Positions 16,279-24,681 of a stretch of 64,000 bases of DNA are shown piece after piece (position 1 is the stretch's first letter; each line of letters starts with the position of its first letter). The DNA is from SHZL01 sp963708905 (GTDB taxonomy: Bacteria > Pseudomonadota > Gammaproteobacteria > Xanthomonadales > SZUA-36): assembly GCA_963708905.1 (NCBI GenBank), contig CAVPUV010000003.1:3142-67141 (forward strand), given 5' to 3'. Under the pieces are notes generated by a model. The model saw nothing but the letters and a program-made list of their open reading frames with translations. It was not told the origin of the DNA and made no database searches. Position numbers and translations under genes: made by a program.

Positions 16279-18105
16279 TCAGCGAAGGTTTTCCTCCGTG
16301 TACAGCGACAGCTCGATCATGCGCTCCAGCAACAGCTCAGGTGAGTAACCGGGAAAATTCTTCAGCACCATTTCCTTGGCAAACAAGCGGCAGATGTAGC
16401 GGATTTTCAAGGATCTCATTCTCGATGCGTAGACAAAATCCCGGTGGCCATTGTTGATGACGATGACATTCTGCTCCGCATCATATTTTGCGCGCCACAA
16501 CTCCCCGGGCGCTTTCCTGAACGTGTATCCCGGCAGCCCCTGGCGGGTTTCCGCCGGCTGTTTCAACTCCGGCAGCAATGAATCCGTCACCGTTATGATG
16601 CCTTCGCCCTCGCAGACGGTCGTACCCTGTGAAACCGTCACCGCAATGCGGGTGAGTCCGGGCTGCTCCGGCGCGGTAAACGTGACAATTTCCGCGTGAT
16701 CGTGGTCCAGGGCGCCTGCGCCTTCGACAATCCGCCAGTGAAAGACAAGATCGTGCTCTACCATGGTTCGTGACCGGTCGCGCGCCACTGCCCGATACGA
16801 TTTGGTCTGGCTGACGGGCACCACGCTGGTTTGTGGGGAAATGCGAACGCTGAACAAGGGGCCGGCAAATTCAAAAAACTGTTTCTGCAGACGCGGCGCG
16901 TCTTCTACCGGCCAGGCGCCGTCATCGTCTTCATCGCTTGCTATATCAGCGGACCCTGAGACCGGTCGCAAGGCACGTCCCTGATGCATGGCCTGGATCT
17001 CGAACCAGTCGTACTCCTCGGCGGGTAACACCAGCAGCGCCTCCTTGAAGGCTTTGCGGATGGTGGTCAGCATCTTGCGGCTGGCGCGTTCGTCCTCGGC
17101 GCGGCGTTGCTCGGCGATGATCTGAATCAGCCGTGCCTCCACAGCCACCAGAGCAAGGCGGAAGCGCTCGAATTGACTGTCGCGGATGATTCCGCTGCGC
17201 GTGCCCGGCGTCAGGTTGAGGAAAGGCGCATCCACAATGCCCTGCAGACATCCGCTGCGCCACGGTTCACGCTGGAATTCATCGAGTTCGGTAAAATCCG
17301 CGAGCACTCGCGTGCCCGAACGATACATACCGACGTGGCAGTCGGGGCCCGGTTCGGCGAGGTACAGTTCCAGGTAAATTTCACCGTCTGTTGTCGCCGC
17401 TGCCGGCAGTTCGTGCAGCAGCCGGCCGCCGAACTGCCGCGGTTCGACCTTATACTCCTTACGCGCCGTGCGATCGATCACGTTGATGCGTACGCCGGAA
17501 TGGCGGATCCGGTCGCGCAATTCCGCTGCAAGATACCACTGGATTTTTTCGCCGCTCAAGTGGCGGACACCCGCCAGCAGCGGTTTGATCATGAGGGTGG
17601 TGCCCGCTTCGGAGAAAAGCGTGCGGGTGGGTGTCAGCGTATAGTCCGGACTGCCCTTTTCCATGCGCATCTGATAGGTCTTGCCATCGGTTCCAGGGGT
17701 GGTCAGGCTGAGGCTTTCCCCCACTGTCCAGAAACTCAGCAGCCCTATGCCGAATTCCCCCTGAATGCCTTGTGTGCCGCCAGCTTTAAGCTGCCGTTTG
17801 ATGGAGTCGCAAATATGCGTCGCCACATATTTGAAGTTGGGTTTGCCCGCATCATCCCTGGGAATGCCATCGCCGTCATCCGCTATTCGCAGATAGGATT
17901 CGCCGTGTTCGCGCCCGCGGGTGATGGTGATGTTGCGGGCATGGGCATCGATGCTGTTTTCGACGAACTCAGCGACCGCCTTCAGCGGGTTGGTCTGCGA
18001 CAGGGCAATGATGTTGATGGCATTCCAATCATCGCCGATCCGTAACTTTCCGGACTCGCCTTGTTTACTGCGCTTTTTGCCTGTCTTTTTTGTAAGCACA
18101 ACCAA
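16279..18105 (-). CDS. GHKL (Hsp90/MORC-like) ATPase
   Basis: 608 residues from a TTG at 18105 (other non-ATG starts nearby are possible). The N-terminal ATPase core has all Bergerat-fold motifs: N-box EFVENSIDA at 47-54, ADDGDGIP at 75-82 (DxGxG), and the lid glycines GIQGEFGIG at 113-121. An S5-like transducer domain follows, with TPGTRSGIIRDS near residue 300. A linker (residues 385-400) is acidic (DIASDEDDDG). The C-terminal part reads like a beta-sandwich (VFHWRIVEGAGALDHDHAEI...) and then an unrecognised domain. It is neither gyrase, MutL nor HtpG. Prokaryotic MORC-like GHKL proteins are sometimes defence-associated, but its partner here is only a decayed toxin-antitoxin-like pair. Confidence 0.75.
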   Translation of the reverse strand: MVVLTKKTGKKRSKQGESGKLRIGDDWNAINIIALSQTNPLKAVAEFVENSIDAHARNITITRGREHGESYLRIADDGDGIPRDDAGKPNFKYVATHICDSIKRQLKAGGTQGIQGEFGIGLLSFWTVGESLSLTTPGTDGKTYQMRMEKGSPDYTLTPTRTLFSEAGTTLMIKPLLAGVRHLSGEKIQWYLAAELRDRIRHSGVRINVIDRTARKEYKVEPRQFGGRLLHELPAAATTDGEIYLELYLAEPGPDCHVGMYRSGTRVLADFTELDEFQREPWRSGCLQGIVDAPFLNLTPGTRSGIIRDSQFERFRLALVAVEARLIQIIAEQRRAEDERASRKMLTTIRKAFKEALLVLPAEEYDWFEIQAMHQGRALRPVSGSADIASDEDDDGAWPVEDAPRLQKQFFEFAGPLFSVRISPQTSVVPVSQTKSYRAVARDRSRTMVEHDLVFHWRIVEGAGALDHDHAEIVTFTAPEQPGLTRIAVTVSQGTTVCEGEGIITVTDSLLPELKQPAETRQGLPGYTFRKAPGELWRAKYDAEQNVIVINNGHRDFVYASRMRSLKIRYICRLFAKEMVLKNFPGYSPELLLERMIELSLYTEENLR

Positions 18106-18223
18106 TCAAGCCTGGTTTCGCGTCTAAGATTTTTCTGCATGCCAATGATACGTCAAAGAATTGCACGCGGTTCATCCGGGAACGCTGTTCATGGTCACTG
18201 ACAAGCAGGGGAAGTTTGGATGC

Positions 18224-18505
18224 TTAACGGGCCACACCATTTCCCGATTCTTCCGATGCGGACTCCAGCAGCCAGTTGCGCATGAGTGTTTTTATCTGCG
18301 TTTGATAGGGCGTATCGTGCAGACTGGCCTTGACCTTGAAGGCCTCGAGCAGGTCGCCTGCGACCTTGATGCTGATCAGCTTGCTGGGAGCGGGCTTGCC
18401 GGCGTGCAGGCGCCGGAAATCCTCGAGGAATGCCAGCACCTGATCGGCCGTCAACTGCCGGCCTTGCCGCAGTTGTTCATCGCTGAGGATTTGCAGGGCT
18501 TTCAT
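18224..18505 (-). CDS. CopG/ribbon-helix-helix antitoxin-like protein
   Basis: 93 residues. The C-terminal half, SKLISIKVAGDLLEAFKVKA followed by PYQTQIKTLMRNWLLE, is typical of ribbon-helix-helix (CopG/BrnA-type) proteins: a basic beta strand and two helices, usually DNA-binding autorepressors. The N-terminal half is helical and predicted to be partner-binding. The ATG overlaps the stop of the gene fragment upstream by ATGA. In intact modules such small proteins often accompany a nucleotidyltransferase or toxin; here the partner is truncated. Confidence 0.6.
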   Translation of the reverse strand: MKALQILSDEQLRQGRQLTADQVLAFLEDFRRLHAGKPAPSKLISIKVAGDLLEAFKVKASLHDTPYQTQIKTLMRNWLLESASEESGNGVAR

Positions 18506-18639
18506 CGGATGCGTTTCAGCGCGTCAACGTCGACCGTGCCGCGCACGGCGCCGTGCAAGGCAACCGCATAACCGCCAACCAGCGCATAGCGCACGCGGTT
18601 CGTCTGCAGCGCGTTGCATATCTGGTTGAGGAAAGTCAT
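18502..18639 (-). pseudogene. Truncated minimal nucleotidyltransferase (N-terminal fragment)
   Basis: A 45-residue frame: helix MTFLNQICNALQTNRVRYAL, then VGGYAVALHGAVRGTVDVD, the G-G-x-A and D-x-D start of the nucleotidyltransferase fold (MNT/AbiEii type). Catalytic and C-terminal regions that should follow are missing; after VDVD the frame reads ALKRIR and stops at the antitoxin-like start. This looks like an internal deletion that joined the 5' end of a longer gene to the next gene. It would not be enzymatically active. Confidence 0.65.
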
Positions 18640-18740
18640 GCACCCAGTATATATCGGTATATACCCACGCGACAGAGCCGGGAATGGTCCGGGAGGTGCA
18701 TGCAAGGAGCCCTGGTCAGGGTAAGTCATGGTCCTTATAA

Positions 18741-18755
18741 CCTTCCGTTATATCC
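18741..18755 (-). promoter_or_regulatory. cysJ: Candidate CysB site upstream of cysJ
   Basis: Read on the minus strand this is GGATATAACGGAAGG, 76-90 bp before the cysJ start. A near-identical 15-mer, GGATATAACGGCAGG, lies 76-90 bp before the cysK start, on the opposite strand. Sharing by two sulfur-assimilation units with cysB between them suggests a CysB operator. Bases around it are AT-rich (CCTTATAACC), as expected for CysB sites. Confidence 0.5.
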
Positions 18756-18830
18756 CGATAAAAAACGCTTCGTTCACGCAAACTCCATCGGCGTCTATGC
18801 TCCGTTCTCATATCAACGGAGGAAGGCGGC

Positions 18831-20684
18831 ATGTTCAACGCACTGAGGGCAGACAATTCGCCCTTTACTGAACAGCAGATCGAGCAACTGCAAAAGAGTC
18901 TTGGCGGACTCGATGCCGCGCAGTCTGCCTGGTTGAGCGGGTTCATTGCGGGCCGGCTGGCCGGAACGGTGGAATTCCCGGCCGCCACGGCCGTTGGCGC
19001 TGCCCGCCCGGCACTGCACATGGCAGTGGAACAGGAACGCCTGCAGGTGCTTTTTGCTTCGCAAACCGGAAACGGTGAAGACATTGCACGGGCGCTTGGC
19101 GCGGAAGCGGAACGCGCCGGTATCGCCGTTGAAGTGCAATCGCTGGCCGGCTTGCGGCCGGCAGCACTGAAGAAACTGAAACATGTGGCATTCGTCATCA
19201 GCACGCATGGCGAAGGTGACCCGCCGGACGATGCCCTGGACCTGTTTGAATATTTGCAAAGCCCGCGGGCGGCGCGCCTGGAAGGCCTGAAATTCCGTGT
19301 GCTGGCGCTGGGGGATCGCAGCTACAGCCAGTTCTGCGCGGCAGGGCGCAAGCTGGAAGCCCTGCTGCTGGCGCAAGGCGCCACAGCCTTCGATGAACGG
19401 GTTGAATGTGACATCGATTATCAACAGGCTGCATCGTCCTGGACTGCGGAAATTGTGCGCTATGGCCGGGAGAAGCTGCTGCCCGAGCCGGCAGCCACCA
19501 CCGCGGCGTATGGGCCGCAAGCGGCCGGCCATCTCAGCATTGTACCGCCTGCCGCGCGCTGGACGCGGGCCAATCCGTTTGCTGCGACCGTTGAAAAGGT
19601 GCAGAAAATAACCGGCCTGGAATCGGACAAAGACGTTTATCACCTGGAGTTGTCACTGCAGGATTCCGGCTTGCATTATCAGCCCGGTGATGCGCTGGGG
19701 GTATGGGCCCCCAACCGGCATGAACTGGTCGCCGAAGTATTGACCGCGATGCACTTGCAAGCCGATGAAGAGGTCGTGCTCGACCAGCACCGCCACACGG
19801 TGCATGAACTGCTGACGCGCAAGCGCGAATTGACCCGGCTCAGTGCGGATACCGTTCAGGGCTATGCGCTGGCGGCGCAAAACGCATGCCTGCAGCAGCA
19901 TTTTGCACAACTGGACGAACCGCAGCGGCGTGAATTCATCGAGCAGCGTCAGTTTGCCGACCTGCTGCAAGAATATCCACCGCAAGCCGGCGCCCGAATA
20001 TCTGCTGAAGATCTGGCCCGATTGCTGCGTCCGCTGGCGCCGCGCTCCTATTCCATCGCTTCCAGCCAGGCCAGCGTGGATGAAGAAGTACACCTGACCG
20101 TGGCCACACTCTATACCAGCACCTGCGGCGAAGAACGCCGCGGCGTGGCGAGTGACTTCCTCAATCATCGGCTGGCGCCGGGTGATGAGGTCGGCGTGTT
20201 TCTTGAACCCAACCGGCGCTTCCGTTTGCCGGAAGACCGCACTACGCCGCTGATTCTCATCGCGGCCGGCACCGGCATCGCGCCTTACCGTGCGTTCCTG
20301 CAGCAACTGGAAGCAGAAAACGCAGCGCCGGATAGCTGGCTGATTTTCGGCAATCCGCACTTGCGCACGGATTTCCTCTACCAGCGTGAATGGCTGGACT
20401 GGCGTAAAAGTGGATTTCTGACCCGCATCGATGGCGCGTTCTCGCGTGATCAGGTGGACAAGCGCTATGTCCAGCACGTGGTGCGAGAACAGGCCGGACG
20501 CATCGATGAGTGGCTGGCGCGCAAGGCAAGAATTTACATTTGTGGCGGGTTGGCGATGGGCCGGGAAGTGGAGGAGGCATTGCTGGATGTGCTGGCGCAG
20601 CAGCGCGGACTGAGCCTTGAACAGGCCGCCGGACAGGTAGCGGAGCTGCGGCGACAGGGCCGCTTGTTGAAGGACCTCTATTGA
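18831..20684 (+). CDS. cysJ: Sulfite reductase (NADPH) flavoprotein alpha subunit
   Basis: 617 residues, close to E. coli CysJ (599). It passes electrons from NADPH via FAD and FMN to CysI for sulfite reduction to sulfide. Order: short N-terminal helix, flavodoxin-like FMN domain (VLFASQTGNGEDIARAL, about residues 73-89, and STHGEGDPPDDA), connecting domain, FAD domain (RPLAPRSYSIASS; ERRGVASDFLN), and NADPH domain (ILIAAGTGIAPYRAFLQQ; the C-terminal YICGGLAMGREVEEAL). First gene of a tight cysJIH cluster. Confidence 0.97.
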   Translation: MFNALRADNSPFTEQQIEQLQKSLGGLDAAQSAWLSGFIAGRLAGTVEFPAATAVGAARPALHMAVEQERLQVLFASQTGNGEDIARALGAEAERAGIAVEVQSLAGLRPAALKKLKHVAFVISTHGEGDPPDDALDLFEYLQSPRAARLEGLKFRVLALGDRSYSQFCAAGRKLEALLLAQGATAFDERVECDIDYQQAASSWTAEIVRYGREKLLPEPAATTAAYGPQAAGHLSIVPPAARWTRANPFAATVEKVQKITGLESDKDVYHLELSLQDSGLHYQPGDALGVWAPNRHELVAEVLTAMHLQADEEVVLDQHRHTVHELLTRKRELTRLSADTVQGYALAAQNACLQQHFAQLDEPQRREFIEQRQFADLLQEYPPQAGARISAEDLARLLRPLAPRSYSIASSQASVDEEVHLTVATLYTSTCGEERRGVASDFLNHRLAPGDEVGVFLEPNRRFRLPEDRTTPLILIAAGTGIAPYRAFLQQLEAENAAPDSWLIFGNPHLRTDFLYQREWLDWRKSGFLTRIDGAFSRDQVDKRYVQHVVREQAGRIDEWLARKARIYICGGLAMGREVEEALLDVLAQQRGLSLEQAAGQVAELRRQGRLLKDLY

Positions 20685-22393
20685 TGAGCAATGAGTCTCG
20701 TCCTTTGAGCCCGGTCGAAGGCATCAAGTCCCGCAGCAACTATCTGCGCGGCACCCTGCTGGCAAGCCTGGCTGACAGTGCCACGGGTGCGCTGGCCGAA
20801 GACGACACGCAGCTGAGTAAATTTCACGGTTTTTACCAGCAGGATGATCGTGACCATCGCGAAGAACGCCGCCGGCAGATGCTGGAGCCGGATCACCAGT
20901 TCATGATCCGGGCCCGCGTGCCGGGTGGTATCTGCACCCCGGCGCAATGGCTGGCGCTGGACGATATCGCCAATCGCTGGGCCAATGGCACGATACGGCT
21001 GACGACGCGGCAGTCCTTTCAGTTGCATGGCGTGCTCAAGCGTGATCTGAAATCGAGTATTCGCAGCATCAACGACTGCCTGCTCGATACCATTGCCGCC
21101 TGCGGTGATGTCAATCGCAACGTGATGTGCACACCGTTGCCGGAAACATCCGAACTACATCGCCAGGTTTACAAGGCAGCGCTGGACATCAGCCGTCACC
21201 TCACGCCACATACCACCGCCTATCACGAAATCTGGCTGGACAAAAAGCGTGTTGCCGGTGGTGACAGCGAGACCGTGCCGGACCATGAACCTATTTACGG
21301 CGCTACCTACCTGCCGCGCAAGTTCAAAATATCGTTTGCCATTCCGCCACGTAACGATGTCGATGTGTTTGCCCATGATCTGAACTTTATCGCCATCGTC
21401 GACAGCGGCGTTTTGTGCGGCTACAACGTCGCCGTGGGCGGCGGCATGGGCGCCACCCACGGCGATGCGGCGACTTATCCGCGGCTGGCGGATGTGATCG
21501 GATTCTGCACGCCGCAGCAAGTCGTGTCTGTAACGGAGACCATCGTTACCATTCAGCGGGATTATGGCGACCGCAGCGAACGCAAACACGCGCGTCTCAA
21601 ATACACCCTGGATGATCGCGGACTGGAGTGGCTACAGGCGGAGTTTGCCAGCCGCAGCGGCTATGGCCTGGCGCCCGCACGACCTTTTGCCTTCACCCAC
21701 AATGGCGACAACCTGGGCTGGCGGCAAACCAGCGATGGCCTTTGGCACCTGGTCCTGTTCATCGAGAACGGGCGTGTAGCCGACCGTGCGGCAGTGCAGC
21801 AACTCACCGGCATGCGCGCAATAGCCCGTGTCCTGCGCGGTGAAATCCGCCTGACGCCCAATCAGAACGTCATTATTTCCGGCGTGGCGGCGGTCGATCG
21901 CCCGGCCATAGACGAGTTGGTGCGTCAACATGGTCTGGACAGCTGGAACCGCCTGTCGCCTCTGCGCCTGCACTCGATGGCTTGCGTGGGCTTTCCCACT
22001 TGCGGTCTGTCGATGGCGGAAAGCGAACGTTACCTGCCCGAGCTGGTCAGCCGCATCGAGTCGCTGCTCGAAACGCACGGCCTGTCCGCGCAGCCGATCA
22101 CCATTCGCATGACGGGTTGTCCCAACGGTTGCGCCCGCCCTTACCTGGCTGAAATCGGCCTGGTCGGCAAGGGACCGGGCCTGTATAACCTGCATCTTGG
22201 CGCCGCGTTCAACGGCAGCAGACTGAACACCCTTTACCGTGAAAGCGTACATGAAGCGGAAATCCTGCAAACGCTGGACGGTTTGTTCTCGGACTATGCA
22301 GCGACACGGCTGCCAGCGGAGACTTTCGGTGATTTTCTGCACCGCAGCGGCGTGGTGAGCAGCGGGAAAAGCGCTTTGGCGGGTGTGGTATGA
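20684..22393 (+). CDS. cysI: Sulfite reductase (NADPH) hemoprotein beta subunit
   Basis: 569 residues from ATG 20684, overlapping the cysJ stop (TGATG). It reduces sulfite to sulfide using siroheme and a 4Fe-4S cluster. Sulfite-binding residues are in TIRLTTRQSFQLHGV and GDVNRNVM. The cluster cysteines are in ACVGFPTCGLSMAESER and RMTGCPNGCARPYLAE. The length and motifs indicate the NADPH-type enzyme rather than the ferredoxin-dependent one, consistent with cysJ upstream. Its stop overlaps the cysH start by ATGA. Confidence 0.97.
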   Translation: MSNESRPLSPVEGIKSRSNYLRGTLLASLADSATGALAEDDTQLSKFHGFYQQDDRDHREERRRQMLEPDHQFMIRARVPGGICTPAQWLALDDIANRWANGTIRLTTRQSFQLHGVLKRDLKSSIRSINDCLLDTIAACGDVNRNVMCTPLPETSELHRQVYKAALDISRHLTPHTTAYHEIWLDKKRVAGGDSETVPDHEPIYGATYLPRKFKISFAIPPRNDVDVFAHDLNFIAIVDSGVLCGYNVAVGGGMGATHGDAATYPRLADVIGFCTPQQVVSVTETIVTIQRDYGDRSERKHARLKYTLDDRGLEWLQAEFASRSGYGLAPARPFAFTHNGDNLGWRQTSDGLWHLVLFIENGRVADRAAVQQLTGMRAIARVLRGEIRLTPNQNVIISGVAAVDRPAIDELVRQHGLDSWNRLSPLRLHSMACVGFPTCGLSMAESERYLPELVSRIESLLETHGLSAQPITIRMTGCPNGCARPYLAEIGLVGKGPGLYNLHLGAAFNGSRLNTLYRESVHEAEILQTLDGLFSDYAATRLPAETFGDFLHRSGVVSSGKSALAGVV

Positions 22394-23148
22394 ATGCCGG
22401 CCTGAATCTTTGCATCCCGCGGCCGGGCCAGCCCTGGAACAACGCACAGCTCGAGGCGGTGAACCCTTGCCTGGAGAAAAAGACGGCCGAAGAACGCATC
22501 CAGTGGGCCCTGGATTTCCTGCCGGACCAGGCCGTCATGACTTCCAGCTTCGGCGCCCAGTCCGCTGTCATGCTGCATTTGGTCACGCGCTTGCGGCCAG
22601 ATATGCCGGTAGTACTCATCGATACCGGCTACCTGTTCGATGAAACCTACCGCTTCATCGATCAACTGGTGGACCAGCTTGAACTCCGATTGAAGGTCTA
22701 CCGCCCGCAGATCAGCGCGGCCTGGCAAGAGTTACGCTTCGGCCGTCTGTGGGAGCAAGGTGCCGACGGCATCCGCCAGTACAACCAGATGAACAAAGTG
22801 GAACCGATGGAACGGGCCCTGCAGGAGCTACAGGTGGGAACCTGGTTCAGTGGCTTGCGGCGCACGCAGTCAGACTCGCGGCAGAATCTCGCAGTGCTGC
22901 AACGCCACGGCCAGGCGGTCAAGGTCTACCCCATCGCAGACTGGAGCAATCGCGACATCCACCAGTACCTGAAAGCGCATGGCCTGCCCTATCACCCTTT
23001 GTGGGAACAGGGCTATGTATCCATTGGTGACCGCCATACCAGCCGCCCATTGACGGAAGGGATGACGGAACAGGACACGCGGTTTTTTGGTCTGGTCAGG
23101 GAGTGCGGCTTGCACGAGCCGGAACGCTTCCAGCGCGCCCCCGCCTAG
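22390..23148 (+). CDS. cysH: Phosphoadenosine phosphosulfate (PAPS) reductase
   Basis: 252 residues. It reduces PAPS to sulfite with thioredoxin as donor. The PP-loop-like motif is TSSFGAQSAVML (about residues 51-62), with LIDTGYLFDETYRF, FSGLRRTQSDSRQ and the catalytic cysteine C239 in RECGLHEPE. The paired CC and CxxC cysteines of the iron-sulfur APS reductases are absent, so this is the PAPS-type enzyme. The window therefore runs from PAPS through sulfide to cysteine; no cysD, cysN or cysC genes are seen. Confidence 0.95.
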   Translation: MNAGLNLCIPRPGQPWNNAQLEAVNPCLEKKTAEERIQWALDFLPDQAVMTSSFGAQSAVMLHLVTRLRPDMPVVLIDTGYLFDETYRFIDQLVDQLELRLKVYRPQISAAWQELRFGRLWEQGADGIRQYNQMNKVEPMERALQELQVGTWFSGLRRTQSDSRQNLAVLQRHGQAVKVYPIADWSNRDIHQYLKAHGLPYHPLWEQGYVSIGDRHTSRPLTEGMTEQDTRFFGLVRECGLHEPERFQRAPA

Positions 23149-23150
23149 CT

Positions 23151-23306
23151 TAGTGTCTGTCCATAAACGGGCATCCCAGCCCGTTATGGAATCGCGAAGC
23201 AAAAGCGTGGTTTTGCTTCGCTCTCATTTTCAATGACTTACGTCATTGAAAATGGCGGCACTTCCATGTGCCGCGTTAGCGTGCATCCATTTCCGGATGG
23301 GCACTG
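23151..23306. repeat. Four-hairpin repeat element, copy 2
   Basis: Nearly identical to copy 3 at 24386 and clearly related to copy 1. Ends are TAGTGTCTGTCCATAAACGG and CCATTTCCGGATGGGCACTG. Hairpins in order: AACGGGCATCCCAGCCCGTT; GCGAAGCAAAAGCGTGGTTT with GCTTCGC; CATTTTCAATGAC with GTCATTGAAAATG; GCGGCACTTCCATGTGCCGC. It fills the gap between convergent cysH and cysB and could act as a two-way terminator. Confidence 0.9.
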
Positions 23307-23308
23307 GA

Positions 23309-24337
23309 TTATAAATTGAATTCGCCGTTACAGCAGGTCGAGAACCGGTTGCCGATGTGGGGGTGATGATTGAGCGGAGCCAGTGTATAACCGTAGTCAG
23401 GTCCTGTCTTGCTGTTTGGATCGTTGATCAGCTCATCGATTTTGCGCCGCTCGGCGCCCGGCACCATCAATTCCAGAAAAGCGTACATATAATCGCGCAG
23501 GAAACGGTCTTTGCGGAAACCGATCCAGGTCGTACAGCTTGGAAACAGATGGGTTGCGTCCAGGGCCACGAGGTCTGCGTCGCGCACGCTGTCATAGGCC
23601 ATGCAGGCGACAATGCCGATCCCCATGCCTTTGCGTACATAGGTTTTTATCGCGTCAGGGTCTTCGGCGGAAAACACCACATTGGGGCTGATGCCGGCTT
23701 TCTTGAACGCCACGGCCTGGTCCGAATCCTGGTCGAAACTGTGCGTGTAGCTGATGATGGGGAAGGTCGCGAGGTCGGCCAGCGTGATCTTTTGCATGGC
23801 CGCCAGGGGATGCTCCGGGAGGACCAGGATGGTGCGTTCCCAATGGTACATCGGCAAAGTGACCAGTTCTTCAAACAGTTCGCTATGCCCGGAAGCGACG
23901 GCAAAGTCCGCCGCCTGTTCCTGTACCTGGCGTGCGATCTGGTCAGAGGTTCCCTGGTGCAGTTTGATGGTGATGCCAGGAAATTTGCGCTGAAAACCTT
24001 CCAGCAGATCCGGCAGTACGTAGCGAGCCTGGGTATGCGTGGTGGCCACCACCAGTTCACCATGCAAAGAACCGGCCAGTTCCCGTGACATCGCGCGGAT
24101 GTTATCTGCTTCGTTGAGAATCTTGCGCGCCCGCCGCACGACTTCCGTTCCTGCCTCGGTCAGACTCTCCAGATTTTTTCCTCTGCGCACAAACAGGCTC
24201 AGCGACAGTTCGTCCTCCAGCATCTTCACCTGTTTGCTGATGCCAGGCTGCGATGTGAACAGGCTCTGTGCCGCGGCGGTAATATTCATGCCGCTGTCGA
24301 CAATAGCCACCAGGTAACGCAATTGTTGTAATTTCAC
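23309..24337 (-). CDS. cysB: LysR-family sulfur regulator CysB
   Basis: 342 residues from a GTG at 24337 (reading as MKLQQLRYLVAIVDSGMNIT), slightly longer than E. coli CysB (324). A longer frame to 24409 starts inside repeat copy 3 and is rejected. The helix-turn-helix is AAQSLFTSQPGISKQVKMLE and the effector domain shows TTHTQARYVLP and HQGTSDQIARQV, both CysB/Cbl hallmarks. CysB activates sulfate assimilation in response to N-acetylserine. The C-terminal extension (PDYGYTLAPLNHHPHIGNRF) ends with three Cys/Gly-rich residues. It lies between the cysJIH and cysK units that it presumably controls and is bracketed by repeat copies 2 and 3. Confidence 0.93.
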   Translation of the reverse strand: MKLQQLRYLVAIVDSGMNITAAAQSLFTSQPGISKQVKMLEDELSLSLFVRRGKNLESLTEAGTEVVRRARKILNEADNIRAMSRELAGSLHGELVVATTHTQARYVLPDLLEGFQRKFPGITIKLHQGTSDQIARQVQEQAADFAVASGHSELFEELVTLPMYHWERTILVLPEHPLAAMQKITLADLATFPIISYTHSFDQDSDQAVAFKKAGISPNVVFSAEDPDAIKTYVRKGMGIGIVACMAYDSVRDADLVALDATHLFPSCTTWIGFRKDRFLRDYMYAFLELMVPGAERRKIDELINDPNSKTGPDYGYTLAPLNHHPHIGNRFSTCCNGEFNL

Positions 24338-24385
24338 CGCGGTCGTCTCTGTTACAGGTCCTGGTTTACAGTCCCGATGATTGAG

Positions 24386-24539
24386 TAATATCTGTCCATA
24401 AACGGGCATCCCAGCCCGTTATGGAATCGCGAAGCAAAAGCGTGGTTTTGCTTCGCTCTCATTTTCAATGAATACGTCATTGAAAATGGCGGCACTTCCA
24501 TGTGCCGCGTTAGCGTGCATCCATTTCCCGATGTGCACC
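24386..24539. repeat. Four-hairpin repeat element, copy 3
   Basis: Same orientation as copy 2 and almost identical from TCTGTCCATAAACGGGCATC through TGTGCCGCGTTAGCGTGCAT. The left end differs (TAATATCTG) and the right end is slightly eroded (CCCGATGTGCACCG). Two bases are missing in the loop of the third hairpin (AATGAATACGTCATT). Unlike copies 1, 2 and 4, it lies between divergent genes (cysB and cysK), so it cannot serve only as a terminator. Confidence 0.9.
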
Positions 24540-24591
24540 GAGTAACTTCCAGCACCAGAGGCTGGAATTATACGACAGCGATATAACATTT

Positions 24592-24606
24592 GGATATAAC
24601 GGCAGG
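24592..24606 (+). promoter_or_regulatory. cysK: Candidate CysB site upstream of cysK
   Basis: GGATATAACGGCAGG, 14 of 15 identical to the reverse-strand motif before cysJ (18741-18755). A related half, GATATAAC, occurs just upstream at 24580-24587, giving two direct ATATAAC repeats. The region is AT-rich and lies between cysB and cysK. Confidence 0.5.
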
Positions 24607-24681
24607 AAGAAAGTGTATTTCTTTTAATACCCTGCGCCATCTATTATCCTGTCATCTGGCATGACACCAAAGGAAGCTAGC

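Noticed and set aside
17107..18045. Long plus-strand frame of 312 codons
   Set aside because: Antisense of the GHKL ATPase; no recognisable domain, and the ATPase motifs are on the other strand.
16279..18105. Assignment of the GHKL protein as MutL, HtpG or gyrase B
   Set aside because: Length, C-terminal regions and motif surroundings do not match these families; only the ATPase fold is shared.
18161..18571. Plus-strand frame of 136 codons
   Set aside because: Antisense of the CopG-like gene and the nucleotidyltransferase fragment.
24338..24409. Extended cysB start inside repeat copy 3
   Set aside because: The extra residues (starting MPVYGQ) are translated repeat sequence; the same MPVYGQ appears antisense at copy 1. 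The GTG at 24337 fits the family start.
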